Source: Lepidostoma basale (lineage: Eukaryota > Arthropoda > Insecta > Trichoptera > Lepidostomatidae). From it: DNA of 64,000 nucleotides. Both the position numbers and the translations under genes were made by a program. This document shows positions 46,601-59,956 of this stretch, one piece after another; positions within the stretch are counted from its first letter, which is position 1, and the number at the start of each line of letters is the position of its first letter. The stretch spans positions 1-64,000 of the forward strand of contig JAHDVF020000190.1 of assembly GCA_022606425.2 (NCBI GenBank), read 5' to 3'. Below the pieces are notes generated by a model, which made no database searches, was not told where the DNA came from, and saw only the letters and a program-made list of their open reading frames with translations.

Positions 46601-49600
46601 AAAAAAGTACATTAATAATAGCTTTGCGGTGGGAAACTCATCATGTACCTTCGGTGCTGGACTTTGAGCATAGTTAGTAAATGGTTAATTAACCTGTCAG
46701 GTAGTTTTTTTTTTGAACGCAACAAAATACAAAGCCAAATCATAGTATATGAAATTAATGTGTATTTGTTCCTATGTTCATTTGAAAAAATTATTCAAAT
46801 TAACATAGGAACAAATGCACATTAATTTCGAAAAATCACAAAAATTTGATATTTGATATATTATTGTAACACCTGATGATGTCAGCATAGGTTGATGAAA
46901 CAGCTATCGCATAAAATAAAATACAGTTGTGATACAAAAACAAAGTTATTTAATTTAACAGTTTAATAAATAAACGATTGGAGACCATTACCAGAGTGAT
47001 GGCTGACTTGTGGAATAGCCCTGATCAGGTATCCCAACAGGAGTCCATGAAGAGTGTGAACTGGAGGAGGTAGCCACGAAACTTGGAGTTCTCCTGGCCC
47101 TGGACCGGATTCCACCTTCACGTTCAAAGGAGCCGATGTAGGAGCTAAAGCAGAAGACAGCAAAATTAAAACATTTTTAAATAGGTATAAAATATACTGA
47201 ATTTTATTTTATATTATATAATCTTGGGTATATCCGTGTCTCTTGGTAGCTTCCAACTCTCCAGCATCGCTGCAGACTACATCTTCGAAAGATTTGGGAG
47301 TTACATTCGATCCTAAATTATCTTTCAGTCTTCATATTACTTCAGTAAGTAATTTGTAAGTTTGTTCTTAGGAATGGGAAAGATTTTACCAATTCAAAAG
47401 TTCTGAAGTTATTGTATAACTATTTGGTAAGAAGTCGGTTGGAATTTGGTACACTGGTGTGGGCACCACATGAAAATAAATATTGCCTGTTGATTGAAAA
47501 GGTACAAAAAAAGTTCTTAAGTTTTTTGTACCTCAAAGATAACGGTTATTACCCCTGGCTGTACCCAACTGATTTCTTGCTGGGTATGCTGGACTACCAA
47601 TCATTGGAAATAAGACGAACTATCCATTTGGGTGTTCATTTTTTTCAACTGATTCGTGGTCAAATACATAACTCGGATATTTTTAATGACTTGACTTTGT
47701 TTGTCCCTGACAATTATCTGCGACAAAGGCAACATAGATTATTTCACCTGCCACTGTGTAGAACCAATTTACCTAAAGTTATGCCCGTGGGCAGGGCAAT
47801 AATCCTTCTAAACCACATCTCTTCGGATGTGGACATCTTCCACGATAGTGAGGCTTCCCTCAGAAATCTCTTAAATAATGTGTTGTTCTTCTTATTGTTT
47901 CTAATTATTTATTTTGTCTTTATTTTGTAATCATCTCGTGTTTTTTGTGTTTTTGTCTATTTTTAAATTTCTTTATTGTATTTACTGTTTAATTTTTTTA
48001 CCTACCTGTATAGTCATAAGCGCTTTGGTTATACACTGTAATGTTTATGATTAAAAAAAAATACATTGAATTGAATAAATTGAATTGAATCTTTGATCAA
48101 CGAAGACATGGATATATACCCAAGATCCCAAATTATGTAATTCTAAAAAAACGTGAAAACCTAAGTTCATATTTAGATAAGTATTTATTTTTTCTTAAAC
48201 ATTAATATTTTAATATTTTTGTACATTGATTTAAAACTTCATATTAAATAATGAGATTAAATTATATATCAATTAATTAAAAAAAAATTGGAACAATTTT
48301 TAAATACATAAAAAGAAGCAATCAAGTAAAAATAAACAAAATAGCACAATAAGAAAAACAAGAGAAGCGAATACCAATTTAAACTAATTAACTAACTCAC
48401 TCCATTCCCCCGGAGGGGTAGGCAGAGAGGATCGATCGCCACAATGCTCTGTCTTGGCATACCTCTCGGGGTTCCTCTACATTCACACATCGTACCATGC
48501 ACGCATGTCGATTATTTCGACTTCGAATGTGGCCTAATATTTGGTTTTAGGCGAAAGTAAAATTAGTTCTCTGTAATTTCGTACGTTTATTTACGTATCT
48601 GGGAAGCATGTTTACAAGAGACGGAAAAATGGAGAAAAACATCGAAAGAAGGGTTGGTGCTGGGAATAAAATAAATGGCGCACTCAAAGTCATTACTGCA
48701 AATAGAAATATATCCACAGAAGCAAAGATGGCAGTACACAATGGAGTTCTAGTGCCAACCCTCATGTATGGAAGTGAAGCTTGGAGCTGGCAAAAGAAGG
48801 ATGAAAGCAGGATATACGCCGTAGAAATGAGATCAACAAGAAGAATGTGCGGGAAAACGTTGTATGATAGAACACCGAACGATGAAATAAGAGAGAAATG
48901 TAAGGCAGATGACTGCATCATGGATAAAATTAAAAAAGGATCCTTGAGATGGTTTGGACATATGGAACGAATGGATGAGAGAAGAATGGTTAAAAAGTTG
49001 TACACAAGCAGCGTGAGTGGAAAAAGAAGCCAAGGACGACCGAGGAAAACATGGCATGACCAAATTAATCAATTACTAAAAGGCGGCCACATTCGAAGTC
49101 AGAATAATCGACGTGCGTGCGTGGTACGATGTGTGAATGTAGAGGAAGCCCGAGAGGTATGCCAGGACAGAGCATTGTGGCGATCCATCCTCTCTGCCTA
49201 CCCCTCCGGGGAAATGGCGTGATGGATAGTTAGTTAGTTTTTTTTTTCAAAGATGTCAGTATTACCTAGTATCTAAATGTGGAAAACGACTTCGCATGCG
49301 ATCCGCAGCTTATGGGTTAAACAGTTCTGCTTAATGCTTAATAAATATAAATCTTCATAGATGGCGTTAGTATGTAGATTATATAGAGTAATCTTAGAGA
49401 TTAACATATATAATCAAATCTTCATAGATGGCGCATTGAAACTGACATGTGAATTCTGGCGTTGGACTTTAACATATATACAACTTTCAAAAATTTGTCA
49501 GACATGGTCATAAGAAATGTGGAATGGGGAATGTTGTAATTACATTAAGCGTGCGCTTAACCCAACCAATGAAGGTCATAAGTCCTGTTAACACCTTGAT

Positions 49601-52600
49601 CAACCATATTCATTTTCCAATTTGCATCTTCGTCTCTATTGAGATACAATTAAAAGTAAGAAATAGGTTAATAAAGACATTCTCACCTTCTTCCAAGGTT
49701 GTGAATAGGATTGGTCTGGTATATGAACTCAGACCAGCTAAGCCTGCAGAGCATATTCGGGCTGCGTAGGGCGAAGCTGGATGCAGACCAGATATTTCAA
49801 CACCCTGGCGAGATTGTTCTGGAACACTGAAAAAAACGCTTTTAGATGATCTTCAATAGAAAAATATGCTGTAAAGCGATTATTTCATCATCAGCTTGTA
49901 TCCGTCCATTCTTGGACAGGGGCCTCTTCCACCTGCTTCCATGTCTGTCGATCCTGGGCAACACGCGTCCATGTCGTATCGACAGTCTCTTCATTACCTC
50001 CATACCTCCATCAAAGCTATGAAGAATTCGAACTCGGTTGATCCTGATTTTCTTCCTATCTACTTCAGGCTGCTACTATTATCTCCGTTGTATTTTCTAT
50101 TTCAGATATCGTTAAGTACAAATACTTTTCCAGATCAGTTTCCAGGATCAGTCCTATTTTCAAGAGCGGCGCAAAAGAGTCAGTCGAAAATTATAGACTT
50201 GTAGCGATATTATCGGCTCCAGCCAAGCTATTTGAATCACTTTGCACAAATTTATATTTCCCAAAGTCGACCTCTACATTATAACATAACAACATGTGTT
50301 CAGGAAGGGGCGTTCTACTGAAACTTATCTCATGGTATTCACAGAATACATAACAAGAGCCTTGGATAACGCTCACTAAGTTGACTGTTCATATAATGAT
50401 TTCTCAAAGGCCTTTGATACTGTGAACCATGACATTCTGATAGAAAAGCTATCTCAAATTGAATTCTTTTCTCAGTTGATTATGTTTTTCATTAGTTACC
50501 TCGAGGGGAGAAAACAATTCGTCTCATACGGAATTTTTTAATAGGAACCATTTCTTGTAAATTCAGGGGTGCCACAAGGTTCAAACCTATGCCCACTCCT
50601 CTTCACCATCTTCATAAATGATATTGCGAAGGTGATAAACTTCTCGCGATTTCTTTAATTTGCCGATGATCTGAAAATATTCATAGAAATTAAAAATCCT
50701 GACGACCGTCTTCGCCTCCAGATGGACTAATATGACTATAATATGGCTAATACGACAATATGGCTAACTGGAGTTAAATTAATCAAATGCAATTCAATGT
50801 TTCTAAGTACGTTATCTGCATATCATAACTATTTTTTTAGATTAATCAATAGGTATTTCGAGAACTTGGCCGTGCTGTAGGATTTTGGTCTTTTTGTCCC
50901 TGATAGTTAGATATCTCCGACAGCGGCAGCACAGATTGTTTTACCTACCAGCCGCCAGAACCAATCTGCCTCTGGTGACACCGGCGGGAAGAGCAATTAG
51001 TCTGCTGAACGCGGACTCCTCGGAGATTGACGTCTTTATTAGTGAAGGTACGTTCAGAAGACAAATACTCTTGACTTTAGAATGTATCTTGTCTTCTTAA
51101 TGTCGAACCATCTCTAATGCATTCCTGGTATTATGCTGTATATAATATTTTACCCGCACTCAATAGATGCTTTAAACATTAATGTCTTTTGAGTAAATAA
51201 ACTGATTTGATTCGAATTGAATATCGTCCTTCCATTGAAGTTGGGGACATCCTGGGTTTCGGGTCACAGTCCTAGGACGCCAGCAAAGGAGGCGTTTTAT
51301 TTTATTTATCCTTAGAGCTGCGAGCGACATTTTACGACCCCCAGCACCATTTTAGCGCAGCCGCTCTTCCGATGATGTCTGAAATTTCTGTTCTGATTCT
51401 AATAGTAGTGTTTCTTACCCTGTCCGCTGTACTGATCCCAAATATTGCTATTTTAATAACTCTTCGGACAAATCTAAATTTATTGGTGAGAAGATGTTAT
51501 ATTCTGAGAAGATGTTATAGTCTTTGTCTATGAATCTTCCTCGTCAACCATCCACTGGATGACACGTGGATGATTCAGTGCAATATCGTCTTGCAGAGAA
51601 ATGGCTTGAGTGAGGGCGATACTCAGAACCGTAAGAAGTACAGCCTGAGATCGAGAAGAGCCGACCCCAGACAATGAGTTGAAACCAACTCATTGTCTGT
51701 GAACAGTCAACACAGACAATGAGTTGGGATAGCGCCATGGAGAAGAAGATCTGAGAAGATGTTATCGTTTCAAACCCATAAATTAACACCGGCATAATGC
51801 AGCAGTATACACAGCAAATAACAATCATTTGAATTGAATGTCAATATGAAGAAGTTCTTTAATTGTAAGATTCCCCAGTGTCTATCTGAAGGCTATTGGA
51901 GTCTATCGATGGCAATCTGAAGAAGCTCTTTAATAGTGAGATTCCCCAGTGTCTGAAATGCAAAATGCATGATCAATGCGTACTTTCAGGACTGAAATAT
52001 GGAGCAGAAACGCTAACCCTCACCAAGTCGACCATAAGGAGACTCCGTGTAGCACAGAGGAAACACGAAAGAGCCATGCTACACGTAAGACTCTCAGACC
52101 GGATAAGAAATACTGAAATATGTAGAAGGTCGGGAGTAACAGATGTCGTCGCAAGGGTAGCGAAGCTTAAATGGTCATTTGCGGGACATGTTGCCAGATT
52201 GGTCGACGGTAGATGGACCAGAAGGGTGGTAGAGTGGAGACCCCGCGAAGACAAACGAAACAGAGGGAGACCTCCCACACGACGGTCCGATGACATTACA
52301 AGAATTGCTGGCGATTGGATGCAAAAGGAACAAGATAGGTATACGCAGAGAAGTATGGGGGAGGCCTATGTCCAGCAGTGGACGACAACGGCCCAATTTT
52401 TCAAAATAGGGTACAATTTTTAGAACCCAGCTCAGAAGTGACAATTTAATCGAGATAAAATATATTTTCTCATTTTTTATGTATTTTATTTTCATTTCTC
52501 ACTATAAAACTGTACGTAATATTATCGCACGCTTAATAGTAAACTGACCGATTATGGTTTAGGTCATAATTGAGTTAACATTAGACAGAGGCTTGTGTTA

Positions 52601-55600
52601 ACGCTATCCATCTATTTTTCACAATGTTAACGCTATCCATTCGTACGTACGATAATCGCTCACAGTGTTAACGCTATCCATTCGTACGTATTTTTCGACT
52701 GTTTTGGTTAAAACACCGACTCATGTTAGATTGAGCAAAACTTGCTTTTTTTTATTTAAGCCAGTTTTCTATTAAGCGTGCGTTACGATAAACTAAGACT
52801 ATCTGTCTGAGCTGCAAACGTAGTCATGGGCAGTGTAAGTCAACCGTTTTTATGCTGCAAATGAAGCCAGTCGCGAAATGGGAGTTTCAAATCAAATCAA
52901 ATCAGTTTATTTCATCAACAGACATTCCAAAATTTATTTTTAAGGCATCTATTGAGAACAGTTAAAATAATATTTTGTGTATAGTACACTACCAGAAACG
53001 TGTGAGAGATGGTTCAACATTTGGAAGACAGGATACTCTCCAGAATTAAGAGTATTTGCCTTCTGAACATACTTTCACTAACATGAAAGACGTCAATCTC
53101 CGAGGAGACTGCGTTTAGCAGACTAATTGCTCTTCCCACCGGTGTCAACCAGAGGCAGATTGGTTCTGGCGGCCGGTAGGTAAAACAATCAGTGCTGTCG
53201 CTGTCGGAGATATCTATCGGGGACAAAAAGCCGAAAACCCTCCAGTACGGCCGAGTTCTCGAAGTATCCCCTAATTAATCTAAAGAAATGGGTAATTAGA
53301 TGTCCATCTTTTCGAAGCTGTAGAGAATTGGTTCCGAGCATTCCCAAAAGAAATGCCGTGGGATTGAGCCACGAATAGCTACCATACTCCCTCATGTAGA
53401 GTTTAAATGTGTAGTGTTTGCACAGCACCGTAACGCGTGGATTTTTTTAACCCGGTGCGAAAGGGTTAAGGTGAATAAAAAATAAGAACTTTTCCCGTAC
53501 TTCCACGATCATTACAAGACACGGAAATATGAAGAACAAACAACAAATAATGAGATTCTTACTTTGTGATATTGATAGTGTTGGCTGTGTCCCAATGCAG
53601 GTGGTGGTGAGGCGCGTACTGCACGATGTAGAGGGTTGGCGGTATTGGGGGTGAGCGCCACCCCAAGCGGGCTGTTCTACCCCTAACCGCCTCTACAGCA
53701 ACTTCTGTAGGAGGGCCAGGAGGCTCTGAAGGAAATAAAACAAATCATTTATTACTTTAGTGAAGGAGGAATTAGCACTGTGGAAATCCAAAAACTAACT
53801 AACTAACTAACCATCACGTCGTCTCCCCGAAGGGGTAGGCAGAAAGAATGGACTGCCGCACTTTTCTTTCCTGACATATTTCTCTCTCTTCAACATTCAT
53901 ACATCGTGTCATGCACGCGCGTCGATTTCTCTGACTCCTCACATGGTCGACATTCAATATTTGATTTATTTGATCGTGCCACGTTTTCCTCTGGATCCAT
54001 TTACATCATTAACATATAATTTTTTTACCATTCTTTCTTCATTCATTCTTTCCATATGTCCGAACCATCTTAATGATCCTTTCATTATTTTGTTCATGAC
54101 ACCATCATTCGCACCGCATTCACTTCTTATATTTTCATTCGACACTCTATCATACACAGAGTATCCACACATTCGTCTAAGAGATCTCATTTCTTTTGCT
54201 AGTTCCATGCTTCGCTTCCATACATAAGGGTCGGTAGAAGAACACCATTGTGCACTGCCATTCTAGCTTTTTTGGATAGGTTTTTGTTTGCGATGACAAC
54301 TTATGGAAATCCATTTTATGTTAATTTGGAAAATAATTAATAACATTAATAATAATAATAATAGTTTTTGTGATGTAATAACCTCAAAGGCGCATTAAAA
54401 TGTGTTTTAAATCTAAATGTGAACGCTACATCTGATTGATATTCACAATCGATTAGAAAGTATAATAGAACAAAATATGGATGTTTTAAATTGGGTATGA
54501 AATATGAAAAAGATGGGTTTTCAGCTTAGATCTGAATTCTGTCGGATCATTTATGCATCTGAGGTGTGAAGGAAGATTGTTCCAAGCTGATGGGCCGGCT
54601 ACCGCAAACGATCGATCCCTGAAATTTGTACTAGGGCAACGCTTTGGCTCAATTAATCTTTCTATTGCCGGGGAGTTCGCCGAGCGAAGTTTTAGGCTGT
54701 CCGTTATACAGAGTTCGGATATATAATTTGGAGCCATTCCATGCAGCGCTTTGAAGACTGTCCAGCAGAGTTTATACTGGATTCTTTCTGGACTCTTAAG
54801 CCATTGAAGTTCTTTGAGATGTTGTGTTATATGGGACTTTTTTGGAATGCCTTTAATGAGTCTTGCTGCTGACTGAAGATGACTGATTTTCACAAAATAC
54901 CTCCGATGTAGAGTTCATTCACAAATTGAAAGAAGATTGTAAATGTGTTAGTGCGTGTGCGTACGCATAATGAGTAGGGATGGGCAAAACGACTCATCTC
55001 AGGGATCTGATCTGAACGGATCGCTCAGCAGAGTGAGTCGACTGTTTTTCACGACTGACGACTCACTAAAATCAGATTTGTAACTCCAAACTCCAATACC
55101 GCGCCGCGCGCCGCACAGTGCTCGAAAATCAAGTACCTAATTTCATCAGATCAGTACCAAGATCAGATCCCTGAGATGAGTCGTTTTGCCCATCCCTACT
55201 CATTACGCGTAAGCACACGCACTAACAAATTTACAATCTTCTTTCAATTTGTGAATGAACTCTACCCGATAAATTCTGATTATTATTAATATTATTTTTT
55301 AAATCAATGCGTAAATATATTATGGAGGAATACCTAAAATCTTAATTTGTATATGTATTAATAATCGCTGTATCCCTACAATAAATAAATAATTTTTCAA
55401 GATCCAAGATCTTCAAAAGGCCTCCTTTCCCGACTTCCACAACTCTTTGTTTTTTTTTCAGTCATGTTATCGTCTTGGGGGTTGTTTGGACAGCTACGAT
55501 AGTTTGGTAGCTCCATACCACGCTGTCCAGACGGGTTGGTATGACATACAATTTACCATATATTATATATATTATATTTTCAACCTTCTCTGAATATAAT

Positions 55601-58600
55601 ACCCTTATCGCATAAGCTCACACTGTCAAGGATGAAGTGAAACGGATATTCAATTTTCCATTTTTTGACAGATTATCGACAGGGAAAATTTTCATTGAAT
55701 ATATCAATCTTGGATAAGTAGAATGACGGATGAAAAGTTAAACATTTTTACATATGTTCGATACGTAACACGGAGGTGAAATATGTTGAAACATAACTTC
55801 TCCATGGCAAAAAATTCACCCCCTTAAAATTGTTAATTTATTATTTATGGATGAATTCATTTACAACCGACAGATTTGCAACTGTATACGATTTAAAAAA
55901 ATGTACTATGAGTGTCATTTGTACATTATAGAAAAAAAGGTTCCATGAGTGCCATTTCCGTATGGAAGAAAAAAAGGTACCATGCGTGTCATTTGTATGA
56001 TATATTGAAGAAAAAAGGTACGATAAGTGTCATTTGTATATTGAATAAAAAAGGTAGGATGAGTGTCATTTGTACATTGAATAAAAAAAGATACGATGAG
56101 TATGGTGGCGGTACTCCCATAGAAGCCGAGAAGCCCGGCTTGCGTAAAAACTTTTGAATCAAACCCCCCAAATCTACGTAATCATGCCCCCGCATAAACC
56201 AACAACCCACCAAATCACCTTCCAACAATGTTCCCATCAGAGGTAAGAGGAACAGCCACAAGAGCTGAACCTCTGTAAGTCAGAAGAGGTTTTGATTCAA
56301 AATTTCTTACGCATGCCGGGCTTCTGGGCTTCTATGGGAGTATAACCACTGGATGAGTGTCATTTGTACCTTGAAGAAAATATGTATCATGAGTATCGTT
56401 ATTATTTTTAATACAAATATTACCATGAGTGCCATTTGCATATTGAAGAAAAAGAGGTACGATGAGTGTCATTTGTACATTAAATGAAAAAAGGTACGAT
56501 GAGTGTCTTTTGTACATTGATGAAAAAAAGGTACCATGAGTGTCATTTGTATGATGTATTGAAGAAAAAGAGGTATGATGAGTGTCATTTGTACATTGAA
56601 GATAAAAAAGGTACCATGAGTGTCATTTGTACATCTTCTTCTTCTTCAAGTACCCTGTCGGGTCCCCCCAACGTTTGAGATCACCTCGGCGAACCTTTCC
56701 CTGTCCTGCGCCGCTCGGAACAGCTCCTCCACACTTTGGATACCGGTCCACTCCCTCACGTTTCGCAGCCAGGACATTTGTCTGCTTCCGGGCCCTCGGC
56801 GTCCCTCAATTTTTCCCTCCAATATCAGTTGGAGAAGGTGGTACTTTTCCCCACGCAGTATATGACTCAGATGTGAGATCTTTCGAACCTTGACAGTTGT
56901 TAACTTTAGCTCGCCTCAGGACTTCGGTATTGGTAACCATGTCTGTCCAGGGAACTCTGAGCATTCGGCGATGGAGCCACGTTTCAAATGCTTCCAGTTG
57001 TTCATTGAGTTAACTTTCAAGGTCCAAGTTTCACACCCGTACAATAAAACAGACCACACTTAGCATTTGATCATTCTCTGGCGAAGTTGTATTTAGTTAT
57101 TGTATTAGTTATTGTAGCATTTGTACATAGAAAATTGAATTGAAGGAGTTATACGTACCTTGAACCACTAAATAGATGAAGAAGTGTGCCATTCCATGAG
57201 GATTGGATGCCCTGCACCGGTACTCTCCAGCATCGTGTGGTCCGCTACTTGCGATAATAATCTCACTTATTTCTCCATTAGCTGTTTGATGAGAATTTAT
57301 TTTACCCCTGAAAATAACTCGGAATTTTTATCACGTTCAAGATTTCAAATTTCCACAGCCTTTCTCGATATTAGGCGCATTAGAAAAGATCAAGGGGCAT
57401 CCTAGAATCGATAGATGATGATTTTTTTGGTTATAATAAGTGTGTGGATGGACCAATCTTAAAATTATTACAGACTGTTTCATGTTTCTAAAAAGGGAAA
57501 GGTATATCCCCCAACTCGTAGATAAACGTCTAAGAAATTTTATTAATTTTATTTATTACTAACTAACCATCACGCCGTCTCCCCGGAGGGGTAGGCAGAA
57601 ATAATGGAACCCCACACTGTTCTGTCCTGACACACTTCTCTCGCTTCCTCTACATTCATACATCTTGTCGTGCACGCACGTCGATTTCTCACACTCCTCA
57701 CGTGACTGACATTCAATATTTGATTGATTTGATCGTGCCACGTTTTCCTCTGCCTTCCTTTATTTCTAGCTCCGTTCACTCCGTTTACATATACCTTCTT
57801 TACCATTCTGCCTTCACTCATTCTTTCCATGTGTCCAAACCATCTTAATGACCCTTTTCTTATTTTGTTCATAACACTTTCATTCGCAACACATTCACTT
57901 CTTATACTTGCATTTGTCACTCTATCATATACAGATTTGCCACACATTCGTCTTAGAGATCTTATTTCTACTGCATTTATTCTAGTTTCATCCTTCTTTT
58001 GCCAGTTGCATGCTTCACTTCCATACATAAAGGTCGGCACAAGAATACCATTATGCACTGCCATCTAAGTTTTTTTAGATAGGCTTTTATTTGCGATGAC
58101 AACTTTATTTATTTATATTATATATTAAATTTTATTTATTTATTTATACATATACAAATATGAGTAATAACAAACGAAAGACATTTAGGCGACTCATTTG
58201 GACACAAAATGGCGTTACAAAGATAAGATAAAACAAAGATAAGATAAAACAACATGAAACTACATATCAGAAGGAATCCAAATATGTCGACGTCAGTGAG
58301 GCAGTACTCTTTCCAGAATTTGTAATATTTTTTTAATGAATACTGCCTCACTGACACTGAAAATGTCCAAATCCGAGACGATGAGATTCAACGTTTGAAT
58401 TGCCCTTCCTACTGGCATCACCAAGGGCAGGTTGGTTCTGCGTGACGGAGCAAAGAACAATTGATGTCGGCGCTGTCGCAGATAACCATCAGAAAATAGG
58501 GGTTCTCAATAGAGCCCCGAATCAGTTTGAAAAAATGCGTTGACAATAATCCGTCACTCCTATGTTCGAGGGAGTTATACCCCAGCATACCCAAGAGAAA

Positions 58601-59907
58601 TGCCGTTGGATAGAGCCAAGGATATATCCCGTACTCTCTCATGTAGAGGGCTCTCAAGAATTTCTTTTGAACCCTCTCCAACATGAGAGAATACTAAGCC
58701 TCATGAGGACTCCATATCACGGCACCTCCCTCGAGTCTGCTTCTGACTAAGGAGTTATATAGAACAAATATATAAACTAAACTAACTAACTAACCATCAC
58801 GTAGGCAGAAAGAATGGACTGTCACACTTTAACCGAAGCGGCACTCCATCCTTCTCTTTTGGCCCCGCGGGAGACGCGGTGTGATGGGTTGCGAACCTCA
58901 TCGCCACCAATAGGCATCTCCCGCGCACACTTCGATAGTCCAACATCCACAAAATAAATCTAAAACAAATAATATAAAATACAATGATTTAAAATAGAAT
59001 AACAAAATAAAAATAATTTAACACAAAATGTTGTTTTTAGATGGTGCACATATTGTCTATTTAATTTATGTTCCAAGTATCCACCGTTTTTTTTAAATTA
59101 GCAGTAATTAGGCACTCAAAAAAACAACACCAGCAAGTACTATTAATATTGAAGAAATTATTAAATTTGTCATTGGAACAAATTAAAAAAATATTTTTAC
59201 ACCTGTCAAAATTCTTTATTTATATAAACCTAAAAACTTGTATAATTTTAACATCAAAACAGTACAAACGTATTACGTGTCACAATTTACTATTATAAAG
59301 TGCGGCAACAATCAAATTGACCAAAACAATTCACTTATACACGAAATATCTCCAAATTTACGGGAGCACCACTTGAACCAAACCCAAATTTCTAAATATA
59401 AACTAACTAGCATTATAAAATATATACTATAAACTAAGAAGCATTACGACGTTTCCCCGGAGGGGTAGGCAGAAAGGATAGATCGCCAAACTGCTCTGTT
59501 CTCACATAGATAGGTACATATTCATAGAGTTACCTATTTGATATGAAGTCCATGGATTTCCCATTGTGAGTCCATCCGATTCGTATGGGATGATCTCCAA
59601 AGGCTTCGCACAGTACTGTCACGGAGTGCCCTATCCTAGTTGTGATGTTCTTGGACTGAAACTCGAATGTAACAGGCCCTAAAAAACAATAAAATACATT
59701 AACACTGTGGAATCCCATCAGAAAAAACACACAATTATTTATTAAATTGTAATTATTATGTTTTTTTTTATTAAATAGATAAATAAAACATTGTTATCAA
59801 AATAGCACCCCCCCCCCTCTCTCCTTCTCTCTCTATCTATCTATATCTGTTAATCCGTTTCTGTTTTTTTCTATTAATCTCTTTTTATCTATCTATGCTC
59901 TCTCTCC

Positions 59908-59956
<49 letters not shown>

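Noticed and set aside
47412..47930. A 172-codon frame as a possible host protein
   Set aside because: Contains the conserved RTNLP and VGRAI segments shared with several truncated copies, so it is a non-LTR fragment.
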